Below are positions 25,429 through 38,303 of a DNA stretch of 64,000 nt, piece by piece. The notes below the pieces were generated by a model. The model worked only from the letters and a program-made list of their open reading frames with translations, made no database searches and had not been told where the DNA came from. How positions within the stretch are numbered: the first letter of the stretch is position 1; every line of letters starts with the position of its first letter. The position numbers were made by a program, and so were the translations under genes. This DNA comes from Panaeolus papilionaceus. Taxonomy: Eukaryota; Basidiomycota; Agaricomycetes; Agaricales. The DNA lies in NCBI GenBank assembly GCA_015501605.1, contig JADNRZ010000031.1, positions 372,001 through 436,000 of the forward strand. The letters are read 5' to 3'.

Positions 25429-27666
25429 GCGCAATGAGTCGAGTGTTGGGGTGTTGATTTTTTGTTGTGGCGTTGAGAAGATGGGCGCGATGATTTTTGA
25501 TCGGAAAGAGGAAGGTGTTGCGAAGCTGCATGACGAGAAAAGAGGGATTCGCTCTGAAACCTATGAGGGAGGGAGAGGAGAGGATATGAACGCTGCTTCG
25601 TAGTAGAAGGTGAGTACTTACTGCTGGATCTTCAAAGATCTCACCGCTGTGCGACGAAATATCTGACGTTGTGAATTTTATTTCAGATAAGCCCGACGTA
25701 TGAATGTCTGAGCTTGCTGTTGATCCCACATCTACGGTCTGGCATCACCCCCAATTCCAGCACCGAAACACCGACATCACCTCGTCACCTATTTCTTGAC
25801 CGTCACTGTTTGTTCTGGGCTCAAAACCTCCCTCGACGTCTTTTATCAGGGCCCTACCTCTTATTCCAACGACTCTGGCTCAACGGTAATGGAGGGTATT
25901 CCCGTAGCAGCACCGCACTTGAACCACGCAGTCATTTTGGCCTCTGGCTCTGTTCAAATTATGATGGTGGTCCTCACTCCAGGCTTAACAGCAGCATTGG
26001 TGTATTCTTGTCGTTCTCCTGGCCCTGCTCTCCCTCCAGGTATTTTTTGTCGCTTAGGAAAGGTGGTTGGAGGTTGTGGTTGGTGGCTGTGCTGAGGTGG
26101 GGGCGAGCGGGTGGCGACGGCGAGGAAGAGTGTGTCAAGGTTATGCTGCTTAAACGCTCTGGTCAGTATGAACCTTTGGTTGGATTCATCATCGCTTAAA
26201 CTGATATTGTTTCGCAGTCAACAGTGGTGTCTCATTTTTATTCTTTGAGGGAGTGTGAAGCATGACGATGATCGTGTCCATAAGTAATGAATGTGAACCC
26301 AAACCCCACTCCACTGCATGTTCATTCCACCACCAGTTCGCTCCTCCCTTGCACTAGAGATCGTCTTCTTGATCATCTACCACGAAAATTACCTGAAAGC
26401 ACACTACTGACACGTCATCAAACAGAACCTCCACCATCCATACTTTCACTCCTACTACCCCTCATGCAACGACCATACTCCTCACTCACAGCTCAAAAGC
26501 AGTGGCGGCATCTCAACGTCGTCGTCTTGGGCTTCCACCCCCTCCAGGTATTTTTGCTCGCTCCCAAATGGTTGTTGTTGGCGAGAGGTCGTTGGGTTGT
26601 TGGGCACGTGTTCGGGTTAGGGTTGGTGGGGGGTCTGATGCACAGTAGATGTGCTAATGAACGTTGTGGTGAGGTTCAGACGATGGATGCAATGGCGGTT
26701 GATGGGAGGGGAGGACGAGACACGAAATGAGCGACGCGATGAGGGTAAAGGGTGAATGTTGATTTAGGGCGATGGATTCTAGTTGGATTTGGAATCGTGA
26801 TTGTCGTCTGAAGGGAGCACGACGCAGGATGAGCTGGCGCACATTAAATGAGTCGCGCTGAGGATGGACGACGATCTACAGGTGTAAAATGTGCTGGTGA
26901 TGCTCAGCGCTCATCGCATCATCTCCTCAATTAGCAGTTTTCATTTATTATGTTACCCATTACCTTGCGCTCGCTGACCTGCCCGTCATACTCTCATAAT
27001 CCCCTCCACCACTCATATGATCCAATATCGCCAGCGTTGCCGTCGATATGTCAAACCACAGTCACCACAACTAGCGTGCATTTATTTTAATACCTGCACA
27101 TTCCCTGGCGAATTATCTTGTCCGATGAGACGAGCATGCCTCCACGCTCACGTTCCAACGGAGCATCTGTGTCACCTCCGGATACGTCTCAACTTTTCCG
27201 ATATCTAGTACTTGTTCTCAGCAAATAGTGTGGTGGCCTCTATGCGACATCAGTTTCTACTGGCAGTCGAGAAGCTTTGCCATTTGTGTTCATGGTGTCG
27301 GTTTGCGGAGCTGCAGTTTGATTATCGGGTATGGGATATCTTCCCACTTCCACACCCATGTTCAGCTGTGGGTGCTCAATGAGTACTGCATCATCTGTCT
27401 TTTCTGCTTAGTCTGTCAAATATGTGTTTGATAAATACAAGATATATTTTTGTTATATGGGCGATATGAAAAGAATGCAGATGACGGTGTAATTTCACTA
27501 TAATACATATGTAAAAAGTGGACCAGCACTAGATACGATGAGATACATGATGACGAAAGGGAGAAAGAGAAAATGTCCAGAATATAAGACTTGATCGGGT
27601 GCAAACTGTGCGGAGAATGAGTGCCTGTGATAGATTGACAACGACACAGAAGACATACACGTACAA
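23560..27666. other. Non-genic flanks between G3 and G4
   Basis: This holds the upstream flank of G3 (to 25428) and the downstream flank of G4. It repeats the modules of the other units, including CCAGGTATTTTT near 26546 and the GGGTTAGGGTTGGTGGGGGG string near 26613. No supported gene was found. Confidence 0.5.
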
Positions 27667-30600
27667 TTAAGCCTTCAGCTTGAACAATTTGCTTCCACGT
27701 CGCTTTGTGTTGCGGACCAATCGTGTGAGGTGATACTGAAGAATATAGGACCGCATGGAAATGGTGAGTGGAATGTATGTTCCCAGCAAAGATTTGAGAA
27801 GGCGATAATGGGCATCCTCAAATCCGGCTGGTGGAAATCCAATGTCTGGGGTGAGAAACTCTTTGACAAATGTTTTCAATGTTTCTTCGTTCTCTGTGAG
27901 GTTCTTTTTGAGCAGAGCTTCAAGGTCTGGGTTGGTTTGGGCCTCTGGATGGGCAAGTTCGGACTGGATGACTCCCTTCTGCTGGAGTGCACCCTTGATG
28001 CGCTCATACAAATCCCGGTAGAGACATGCTCTACCGCCTTCCACATTTGCTTCACCTTCATCCAACCATGGTTCCATATCCAATATGCTCAAAGCGGAGC
28101 TCCTGGTGTTGTCAAATCGTGCAATTGTTGCACCGGTGTCACTGAATTCCTATTCAAAACATGTAATTATCAATATCATGCGAGTGGTGTATCAATAAGA
28201 ATAGAGCCAAATGCCTTGAAAATGTCACCTCTGAGCTGTTCATAATGCTCCTCGGCATGTTGATGTGCACGCTCAGTATGCAGTGTGTTCCACATAGTTG
28301 TTACAATAGTGAACGCTGTGTGGTATTTTGATGGTTGAAACCATGTTGTTAGCAGATCGATTGTTCTGCGCTTGGAACCAGGCATCCGGGTGTCTGTAAC
28401 TGGGGTCAGGAAAAGGGTTTTGGAATATGATCTTTCTCTGGAGCGGTCTCAGTGCAAAATATGCAGAAAGGAAGTGTATTAGTATACTCATAAATGCCGT
28501 TCTGACTTCCAAACACTCCTAAGCTGGAAATATTGGGGTCGGAAAACCCGGGGGTATCGACCAGGTAGATTGGCCTGTCTTTTTCTTCCTCTTGGAACAG
28601 AACATTAACAAGCTTGTATGCGGAGGCCTTTTGTGTGAATCCAGCCAGCTGGTCCTTCGATATGCCCAAGTCCTGAGAATCCCCGGCAAGCGCTTGAATA
28701 AACTTCCGTTTGTATTGTAACTCGTATATCAAGTACTTGTAATGGTGAATTACATGAGACTTTACTTACACAACTTTTCCCAGCGCCTGTTGGTCCATAC
28801 AGTCTACCAAGGACGGCGTTTCAGCTTGTACCACAAGAATATCATTGACGAGGGACACACAGATACGTAATTACGTCTTCAGGTACTTTCTCGGTCACAG
28901 GTTCGACGGAGATGTCACCTATGATCTTCAGGCGGGAATACTCGGGAATGCTCATGTTGGACTTCTGATACGTAGGCTCAAGTTTGCCACAGACGGATGA
29001 GACGACGGGACAAGAAGATGGTTGTAGATGAGGTTTGTGCTGCACTGCATGTGCCTTGTGCGAGGTGATGACGTAATCTAATCTAAATCATAAGATGTCA
29101 TATTGCCGGTGCGTCTGTTGTCCTACAACACTCTCCCTCACTGTCTATACTATTTCTTGCTATTTGCGCGGATCCATATTTAAAGATTTGGAGTAATGTA
29201 TCCCTTGAGAAACGATTGGAGGTCGCAGGTACTTATCTTATATGGGAGGGTGGTGAGAGTGTGTTTGTTGGTGTTTGAATCTAATACCAATGTTGAGCCG
29301 ACGTTTGCCTGACCCAACTTGTTTCCTTGCCACCATCATCGGCACTCGTGGCACGACTGTCCTTCTTCCCTCTTACTTCGGGCAGCTTTCTCAATTTTTA
29401 TTCTTCATTCTGGCCTTGGAGTCGAAATTGGTTCTCTGTGGCATGAAGAGGTCGAGAAAACACTCAGCTCAACTTGTTTCAAACACCATCATTGGCACTC
29501 GCCTCGCCGTATCTTTACCTAGGGACGCGTCTGCTGCCCGGATCATACGACACAACGCTGATGACACTCTTGGTGAGTAAAGACGCATTGGGATTCAGGC
29601 TGTAAGGGCAATGAACTGTATGTGTTCTGTCCATATATGCCGAGTGTCTGTGGTAGTTGCGTAACGGTTGAGGAGGGGATGTGAATTTATGTGCCGTATT
29701 TACTGTTGGAGTATTTATGCATTGGTGAGAGTCTTTCGTTTCTCGCATTTGTGGACTCTAACCTGATAATCCTCTACAGTATAATCGAGTAGACGAATAT
29801 AGCCCTTTTCCCCCTGCATCCAATTTTCATCTTTTTCGTCGTCCGCATTTCCACCGCTCATCCTGCCTCCGGTTCAGCGAACCACAACATGACCGCACTA
29901 CTTCACATTCCTTGAATGATCGTCGGGGTTATCTATTTTACAATGTTAAGGGATTGTCAGTTAGGCGTGGAGTGTCTGGACTCACAAGTTACGCAAGAGG
30001 GTTAATGAATGTCACTCATAAAGGAGAGTAGACGTTGTGGAAGAGGGACGCGCCTTTCTAGCAACTGCGGTGCGGGTTGAGGACGTGTTGCTTCGATTTT
30101 GAGGTGAGACTACGCCCTCATCCTACCAAACTGCTCTTAGTTCGTCATCATTGTTTGGGAGGCCTGGACATTCTGCAATCACGACAGAAATGGTCAGCAA
30201 ATTCGCCATTCAGTCTAGCTGAACATCTACAAATCTATCATTTCGCATTCACCGTTCTCACCCGCTCAACGTCGACGTCAAACTCCCGCCCGTGTCCTCA
30301 ACATAACCGGTTACGTCTCATCCCAACGTTTGGAGCATCAATGATTCGCCTACTCCCCAACATCGCACCCACCCCTCTCAGTTTCAACACGCACCTCATA
30401 AACCCTTACGTCATCGCCGACTCTGATAGTTCCCATCACAATTATCACCACAGCGATGACGATCCAGTGTCCAGCATCGTGCACATCTTGCCTCAGAGGT
30501 CATCAAGTTGACCATTTCAACGAAAATGCATACCTCGGCCTTGATGCTCTGCACCACGCTGACACGTCATCAACCCGGACCTCCACCCGCACGCGCGACA

Positions 30601-30794
30601 CTTTCAGTCCCACCTCTGTTCAGGTGACAGCACTAGTCTTCACACCTGGCATGAAAGCAGCCTTCACACCTCGAGATCGTTCTCCAGATTAAACCCTGCT
30701 ATAGGTGTTTTTTATCGATCAGAAATTGTCGCCGTTGGGTAGCGGTCGTTGGGTGTTGGCCGATTTTGCGGTTACGGCTGGTGGGGGGTCTGAT
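25429..30794. repeat. Tandem repeat unit 4 (5,366 bp)
   Basis: The unit runs between the anchors at 25429 and 30795 and contains intact GTPase G4. The segment 27250-28381 is base-for-base identical to 21850-22981. Confidence 0.9.
27667..28955 (-). CDS. P-loop GTPase-like protein, copy G4 (intact)
   Basis: The exons 28955-28861, 28803-28770, 28702-28488, 28437-28215 and 28149-27667 give 349 residues with no stop. GPTGAGKSC, YLVDTPGFSD and IVTTMWNTL are present. Intron 1 begins GTGTGT where other copies have GTGAGT. Intron 4 begins GC. The stretch around G3 differs from its twin G3 copy (FQEEEKDRP and PNISSLGVFGSQNGIYE), although everything from exon 4 onward is identical. The variable residues therefore cluster near the presumed switch II region. 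Function is unknown beyond nucleotide binding. Confidence 0.85.
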
Positions 30795-33700
30795 GCGCAA
30801 TGAGTCGAGTGTTGGGGTGTTGATTTTTTGTTGTGAAGACGGGCGCGATGATTTTCGATCGGAGAGGGGAAGGCGTTGCAAAGCTGCATGACGAGAAAAG
30901 AGGGATTCGCTCTGAAACCTATGAGGGAGGGAGAGGAGAGGATATGAACGCTGCTTCGTAGTAGAAGGTGAGTACTTACTGCTGGATCTTCAAAGATCTC
31001 ACCGCTGTGCGACGAAATATCTGACGTTGTGAATTTTATTTCAGATAAGCCCGACGTATGAATGTCTGAGCTTGCTGTTGATTCCACATCTACGGTCTAG
31101 CATCAACCCCAATTCCAGCACCACAATACCGACATCACCTCGTCACCTATTTCTTGACCGTCACTGTTTGTTCTGGGCCCAAAACCTCCCTCGACGTCTT
31201 ATATCAGGGCCCTACCTCTTATTTCAACGACTCCGACTAGACGGTAATGGAGGGTATTCCCGTAGCAGCACCGCACTTGAACCACGCAGTCATTTTGACC
31301 TCTGGTTCTGTTCAGATTATGATGTTGGCCCTCACTCCAGGCTTAACAGCAGCATTGGTGTATTCTTGTCGTTCTCCTGGCCCTGCTCTCCCTCTAGGTA
31401 TTTTTTGTCGCTTAGGAAAGGTGGTTGGAGGATGTGGTTGGTGGCTGTGCTAGGGCGGGGGGGCAAGCGGGCGGCGACGGCGAGGAAGAGTGTGTCACGA
31501 TGATTCTGGTTAAATTCTCAGGTCAGTATACACCTTTTCGTTGGATTCGTCATTTCTAAAACTGATGTTGTTCCTCAGTCAACGTTGGTGTTTCGCTTTC
31601 ATTATTTGAGAGACTGAACCATAACGATCATCATGCCATAAGCAATGAACCCAAAACCCCACTCTACTGCATCACCGAAAACGGTTATCCCACCACAGTC
31701 ATCACCACAGCGATGACGACCGAGCATCCAGTTTCGCTCTCGCCTCGCACCAGAGACTGTCGTCGTCATCATTTTGCGTGAATATTATCTCAAAGCATTC
31801 TGACACGTCATCAAGCTGAACGTCCAGGCGTCCAGACTTTTACTCCTACATTCCTCATGCAACGACCATACTCCTCTATCACAGCTCAAAAGCAGCGGCG
31901 ACATCTCAACGTCGTCGTCTTGGGCTTCCACCCCCTCCAGGTATTTTTGCGCGCTCCCAAATGGTTGTTGTTGGCGAGAGGTCGTTGAGTTGTTGGACAC
32001 GTATTCGGGTTAGGGTTGGTGGGGGGTCTGACGCACAGTAGATGTGCTAATGAACGTTGTGGTGAGGTTCAGGCGATGAATGCGATGGTGGTTGATGGGA
32101 GGGGAGGACGAGACACGAAATGAGCGACGCGATGAGGGTAAAGGGTGAATGTTGATTTAGGGCGATGGATTCTAGTTGGATTTGGAATCGTGATTGTCGT
32201 CTGAAGGGAGCGCGACGCAGGATGGGCTGGCGCACATTAAATGAGTCGCGCTGAGGATGGACAACGACCTACAGGTGTAAAATGTGCTGGTCATGCTCAG
32301 CGCTCATCGCATCACCTCCTCAATTAGCAGTTTTCATTTGTTATTTTACCCGTTACCTCGCGCTTGCTGATCTTGCTGTTATACTCCCGTAGTTTCCTCC
32401 ACCACTTACATCACCCTATATCTCCAGCATCGTCTCCTCGACCTTCACCCGTGATCCGGCAGCTACCTTCAGCCAACGTCAAGCCACAGTCACCACAACT
32501 GCCCCGCGTTTATTTCAATACGTCCACATTCTCTGGCGAATTATCTTATCCGATGAGCCTTCACGCTCACGACGAGTTCGACACAACGTCATCAGCTCAG
32601 TCAACTTGTTTTCAAATCACCATCATCACACTCACACTTGTGCTCTGGCTTGTCTGCTCGTCCGTCTGGTAATCTTTTCAAAAAATAATCGTATTTTGAC
32701 ATGAGGACGCGTCTCCTGGATCATACAGCACGACCCTGACGCTGCTGTTGGTGGGTAAGGACACGTTGGGATTCAGGCCTCAGGCTCAAAGAGCAATTAA
32801 CGGTAGGTTTCTGTCTGTCCGTTCTCCTCTTGACACTCGTCTTGTTTTCGGAGATATATTGGCTAATATATCGTGTGCACTGAGTCACTGTAGCAGAAGT
32901 TAAGCGATTGAGGAAAGGACAGCGATTTATGTGACGTGTTTGGAGTGTGTATATGTACCTAAGTGAGTGTCTCTCGTTTCTGTCATTGGGATCTACCATT
33001 ACATTGTAATTAGATAGATGAATATGTGACGTCCTTTTTCTTTTTCAAAATCTCCACATCCGGTTCTTCTTGTATTCATCGTCGAAACTTATATCAATGA
33101 CGCTCATTCTGGTTCTGAGTTCATCAAACATGTCACCACCACTCCTTCACTTCTTGGAATCGTCGTCACTCTTGCTCACTCAGAACGCGCATGTCTATCT
33201 TGGAACGAATATAGGTTGTGAAGGGAGGATGTGTCCATCCTGATTCCTCACCCAATTCTCCCCTCAATTTCACCCATCCATCTCATTTTCAATCACACAA
33301 CCAGTGGTCCTCATCACAATTATCATCACACTGATCACAACCTCGCTAACCTCGCCTATGGCATTGTTCTCATCTTTCGCCGAAGGTCACCAGCTTGACC
33401 ATCTTGGCAAAAATGTGTACCTACTACTCCAAGCCCAGACACACTTTGAATTTGATAGGTCATCATCGTCGACCTCAAACTAAGACACTATCCCTCCTAC
33501 ACCTCTTCAGGCGACGACACTAGTCTTCTCCCCTACTTTAGGTATTTTTAATTGTCTGGAAATTATTGTTGTTGGTTGGTTGTTGGGTAGATGTTGATGG
33601 GTTATTGGCAGGCTTTGGGGTTACGGTCGGTAGGGGGCCTGATGTACAACGAACGCACTGTGGTCGAGCGTGGGGCGTTGATCATTTGTGGTGAGATTGA

Positions 33701-34391
33701 GAAGGCGGACGAGATGCTCATTGATTGGAGGGGGGACGGGGACGCGAAAATGAACGATAACCAAAGGGAGAGGCGCTGTGAAGAATGTGGGGGTGGGAGA
33801 GGACGCAACATGGATGGTGCATCAAATGGCTGATATCTTGGATTTTATTTCAGATGTGCACTCCACCCCGTTTCGAATTTTCGTCTACTCCCAACGACGA
33901 TGACTCACGGAACGAGCGAGAGGCAGTTAAAGCAGGGGTTTTCAACCGTGTCTAGCATCACCATCCCAACCAATCCCCGCAGTCCAACATCGACATCCCC
34001 TCGGCCCAGCGCCGCCTTTCTGAGCCATGGTCTCGTACACGACAGAACTTCCCGTGCCGTCAACATATGCGTATTTATTGAGGTTTGAGTCGACATCCGT
34101 CGACGTGAGCGCTCGTTCACCATACATGAAGAAATAATTTTACTCGTGTCGGCATCACTTCTTTATCAGACCGTAGTCAACGTTGAGGGAGCTCGTTGGG
34201 CAGTGGATGATCCTGAATCACAACTATGTACTCAAAGTTACAAAGGACAGCCCAACGTTCTTGTGATGGTAAATCTCCTCAAGATTTGGCCTGAGCTGGG
34301 TAGGACTCTGGTTTCGCTCATAATCAACTCTCTGAGGACACAAGGAGCAATCGGAAGACCTACATGTGTGGAACAACTTTTTACCCCGACG
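28956..34391. other. Upstream flank of G4, GTPase-less unit 5 and a diverged module
   Basis: The first part (to 30794) is the usual upstream flank. From 30795 to about 32570 unit 5 follows units 3 and 4. It then jumps into sequence homologous to the far flank (CAACTTGTTTTCAAATCACC near 32600, GTGGGTAAGGACACGTTGGG near 32751), so the whole GTPase gene is missing. A diverged copy of the anchor module lies at about 33530-33850. The segment 33850-34391 is downstream of pseudogene G5. No intact gene is seen. Confidence 0.55.
30795..33850. repeat. Tandem repeat unit 5, lacking a GTPase gene
   Basis: The anchor GCGCAATGAG is at 30795, and the unit follows units 3 and 4 to about 32570. There it passes directly into sequence that in other units lies upstream of the GTPase. 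The unit ends near a diverged anchor module at 33530-33850. It could be a deletion product or an older, GTPase-free form. Confidence 0.7.
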
Positions 34392-36323
34392 CTAAACATT
34401 GCGCACCAGGTGTTTAAGAAGACACCGCAAGGCGAAAATGCGAGTGGACGTGGTATGGGGAATATAACTTCCCATTAATATTTTCAGCAGGCGATAATGG
34501 GCTTCCTCGAATCCAACCAGAGGGAACCCCATTTCGACAAAATCCCGAGTAAATGTGGTCAATGTTTGCTTGTTCTCCTCGTAGTCCTTTTCCAATAGAC
34601 ATCTGAATTCGGGATTGACTTTCGCTTCTGGTTGGGCGAGCTCAGTCTCGATTACTCCCTTCTTTCGTAGCGCATTATTGATGCGCCCATGCAAGTCTTG
34701 ATAGAGACACTTGTCCATGAGAGGAAGATTGGCTCGGAGGCTGTTGCCATCGATCCCCGGACCCATATCGAGTATCTCTAATGCTGAACGCTTCGTATTT
34801 GTAAATTGTGCTGCCGTAGCACCCCGGTTGCTGAATTCCTAACCGAAAGTGTCAGAGTAAGCCACTTGTCTGGATTGGAGAGGAAATACCTTGAATATGT
34901 CATCCTTTAGTTGAGCGTAGTGCGATTCTGCATGTTGGTGGGATCTTTCACCGTGCAACGTGTCCCACATAGTCGTTACTATAGTCAGTGCAACGGCTTG
35001 TTTGGACAGTTGTAGATATGCTTGGAGCATATCAATCGTCCTTTGCCTGCTTCCAGGCATTCCGGTATGGTTGATACTAGGCATCGTAAAGAGCGCTTTG
35101 TTGACACCTTGTATAGCGCTTTGAGGGTGTTCAATATGGTGTCTGGATATTAAAAGGTTCTTAGAAAGCACTTCACCTATTGAGAAAGCAAATTCGCTCG
35201 ACTGCAATGGACTCGAAAACTCCCCAGTGCGAAATCATAGGGTCGCAAAAACCAGGAGTGTCCAGGAGATAGATCGGTCAGTCCCTGCTTTCCTCCTGGA
35301 GCCAAACATTGACCACTTTGTACGCAGAGGCAGCCTGCGTGTATCCAGCGAGCTGATTGCTTGATATGTTCAAATCTTGGGAATCCCCAGACAACACCTA
35401 AGGACATCTAAGTAGTCTCACTTACGCGGCTTTTCCCAGATCTTATCGGTCCCATTATACTATCGAGGTTCAGCGCTCGTTCAGGGGCTTTTTGATGGGT
35501 ATTGACCATCACTCACATGTACTATATGTGGCCGGGAATTGCAAATTTTTTGGAAATCGTGAATTCCTCTCTCATTTCTTCATCCTGAGGGCCAGGATTT
35601 TACATGATGGTTCTAAAATACAATCTTCATATACCGTTAAAATTTTAGAATATTTGAAAAGCTACCTGGGCTATCGGGCCATGACCGAGAATTTGGGCAA
35701 GGATTCACGATGTGCAAAATTCTGGTCACGAAAATGTCACATTGACAAGATTCTCCCATTGGCTGGGAGGTTGACCGTGACGTGGGTGAAGTGAGAGTCG
35801 GAGAAAACCCCAATATGACCTTCAAACCCTGAATTCAGGGGTTATGAGGTGCAAATGTCACGCTGCCTGCTGTTTTGCGAGATTCTGAATTTTAGGATGA
35901 GCATCCACCTCAATCACCACCGGAGAAATTGGTTTTATAAAATATGAATGAAAATAGATTACACTCTCAAATTTCGAGAGCCTCGTGCATTGTTGTACTA
36001 TATTTTGAAACAGCACTGGGGGTGATCAATCACGATCATGCATGGAATTTGCATGCTCTCAACGCGTATTTTTTTTCCCCACAAATTTAACTACGTAGAC
36101 ATGTAGCCTACATGCTCGCAATTATGACTCCTTTTTTTTCATATTTTTAGAGCAATGGGAAGGTATGCAAAAACGGCTGTCTACAAAATTTTGCACATTG
36201 TGATACCTTTGCACATCGTGACCTTATATAGTACACACAGCCATCTTGGGGCACTTCGGGACTCACAGACTCCACGGAAATATCACCAGTGATCTTCAAG
36301 TGCGTAAGTTCGGGAATACTCAT
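34392..36323 (-). pseudogene. P-loop GTPase-like protein, copy G5 (diverged pseudogene)
   Basis: Exon 1 starts at 36323 (MSIPELTHLKITGDISVE) and is separated from exon 2 by a 708-bp insert at 35523-36230. Exon 2 encodes a variant Walker A, GPIRSGKSR. Exon 3 (about 35400-35180) reads GDSQDLNISSNQLAGY and LLDTPGFCDP. It has an in-frame TGA after EESRD where relatives have the Arg of DRPIYL, consistent with a CGA to TGA change. It also lacks the FIQA residues after the P-loop. Exon 4 has IVTTMWDTLHGERSHQHAE. The last exon ends early at LVRNV, 13 residues before the usual end. Unlike the other copies, intron 4 starts with a normal GT. The copy is probably dead and is clearly older than G1-G4. Confidence 0.82.
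35523..36230. mobile_element. 708-bp non-autonomous element inside G5 exon 1
   Basis: The insert is bounded by GTAC on both sides (35519-35522 and 36231-36234). Its ends are imperfect inverted repeats starting TATAT (TATATGTGGCC and TATATAAGGTC). Removing it rebuilds the end of exon 1 and its GTGAGT donor as in the other GTPase copies. It is AT-rich and has no coding frame. The superfamily cannot be assigned from the sequence alone. Confidence 0.75.
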
Positions 36324-38303
36324 GAGCTACATATGGTTGATGGAGGATTGGCGGTTGATTGGAAACAAGATGAATGCTGTGATAAACATACTTATCGTCT
36401 TAGTTTGGAGCGGGAGGTGCCAGTCAGGAGGCAGCCACACGTCCATGACATGTACACGGTTATCAATGCCTTCCATCTTATCTCTGCCTCACGATGCGAT
36501 GGGTATTTATATGAAGAGGATTAAGGCGTCATTTTCAATCACAGGTGTTTTAATGGCGGACGTGAGTAATGGTTTTTGGAATAAAATACGAAGGTTGATG
36601 GTGGTTCGGAATGAGAATGGGTGTGCTTCTGTTGCGCTGGCTGTGACCTGAAGGTGATTCGAACTCCGTTTTCATCAGTCTCCAGCTGCCAGAGTTCAGA
36701 CACTCTTCATCACGAAACCCTGTAAACCCGGCTTTGCTTTATATTCACTTGTTCTGACCCTAACATTGTACAACATTTGGTTCGGATTTACCCTGCTGCA
36801 TGGTCAGTGTATTATGGTCGCAGTGCGTGTCTTAGGTTGTTCTTTATGGTGCGCCATCCGCACAAATATTATTTTGTGTGCGGAAACTCTGTAGGGTTAG
36901 CATATTGTAATAAAAATCCACTTACCATTAGATAAAATTATTTCACAATCTACAAGTGTGCGTAGAATTTGGAAAGAGTGTCTGCAAACTCTCAAATTGT
37001 GTGTCCAAACTCTCAAGTGCGTGTCTAAACTTCCAAAACAAAACTTTCAAAATGGCAGTCCAAACTTTCGAAACGAGTGTCCAACTTTGAAAACATGTAT
37101 TGAAACCCAAAAGTATGTGTCCAGAGTTTTAAATGGATGAATACTTGAACTTTGAAAAGACATTCAAAACCCTCTAGTGTGTTCGTAAAGTACTCGAAAC
37201 TGTCCATAAAGTTGAGAAAATGCGTCGAGAAACCCTAAAAATTTCCTAAAAAGGCAATACCAGCCGATGCAAACCATCCAAACTGGATGTGCAAAGACTC
37301 ACAGAGCTCACAAAGTCTGGCAAAACTCCTTCAGACAACAAGTTTGCACACACTTTTTCGATGTATTTCTCAAAGTGTGCCTGATTTTTGCGAGTTTGGA
37401 CAACCATCTCGAGGTTTTCCCTCATCTCCCAAACTGTGTTTCCAGGTTTGGACAACCCGTTTCAGAGTTTCCGCATACTCTTCGAAGCTTTCCGCACACA
37501 TTTTCGGAGTTTCCACACGCGTACGTGAAACTTTGACACTCAATTGTTAAGCTCAAGTCTGATTTCACTAACATACATCTGCCTTTCTAACTTTCCGCAC
37601 ATGAAATAATATTTGTGCGGATGGCGCACCATAGTTCTTGACCAATCACAAGAAAACAGCTATCTGAACAACATAATTAACTTGGAGAAACAGTTGATGT
37701 ATGTCGTTGTGAGTAGTTGAAATTCGATTCAAATCTCGCTTCTAACGATCATCTCCACGGATCATTCGATCAGCGCTTGACTAACCCATGCGAATTCTGC
37801 CTACCTTGAGCTACCATAGTCGCCTCATGTCGCTGCAATATGGTTCTCGACTCTCAGATGACACCATGTCTGCGATGTTCAATGTGGGTCAGGCTGCTGA
37901 CTTGACCACACATCGCGTCACGGCGCTATGAAGGCTCTCGCTCCTAGCCGCCAGCTTGAAGCTTGACGGGCATACCACATTTTATGACGGTCTTCGAATT
38001 TCTAGCGCTTATGACATCTGAGGGCGATAGACCCGCTGATGCTCACTGTCGTATTGTTTCAGCAGTCAAAACATGATCGGTAAACCATAATAAAATTCTG
38101 TTGAAATACGAGGAGAGGGGAAAAATGGGAACTATAATAGTGCTCAAATTTCAGAATTCAATCTATGTACGCAATGAGCCAGCATATAATATGACGAAAT
38201 ACTGAGAGAGAGGTATCAATAGATATGGGAGCCCGAAAAGTAAGGTTGTTGAAATGAGGTGGAGGTGCAATGCGAAGATGATATGAAAGGCCTATCTGCG
38301 CAA
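36324..38303. other. Region between G5 and G6, with a 789-bp element
   Basis: Upstream of G5 the sequence resembles the other GTPase upstream flanks only weakly. From 36845 to 37633 it holds a separate inverted-repeat element. The rest (37640-38303) is sequence with no open frame of note and leads into the 3' end of G6. Confidence 0.5.
36845..37633. mobile_element. 789-bp inverted-repeat element with internal short repeats
   Basis: The left end TATGGTGCGCCATCCGCACA and the matching inverted right end agree over about 40 bp with few mismatches. GTTCTT flanks both sides (36839-36844 and 37634-37639) as a 6-bp target duplication. The interior (36950-37520) is made of degenerate copies of a 20-22 bp motif like GTGTGTCCAAACTCTCAA on the left and its complement style (GTTTCCGCAC) on the right. 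There is no coding capacity, so it is a non-autonomous element. Confidence 0.82.
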
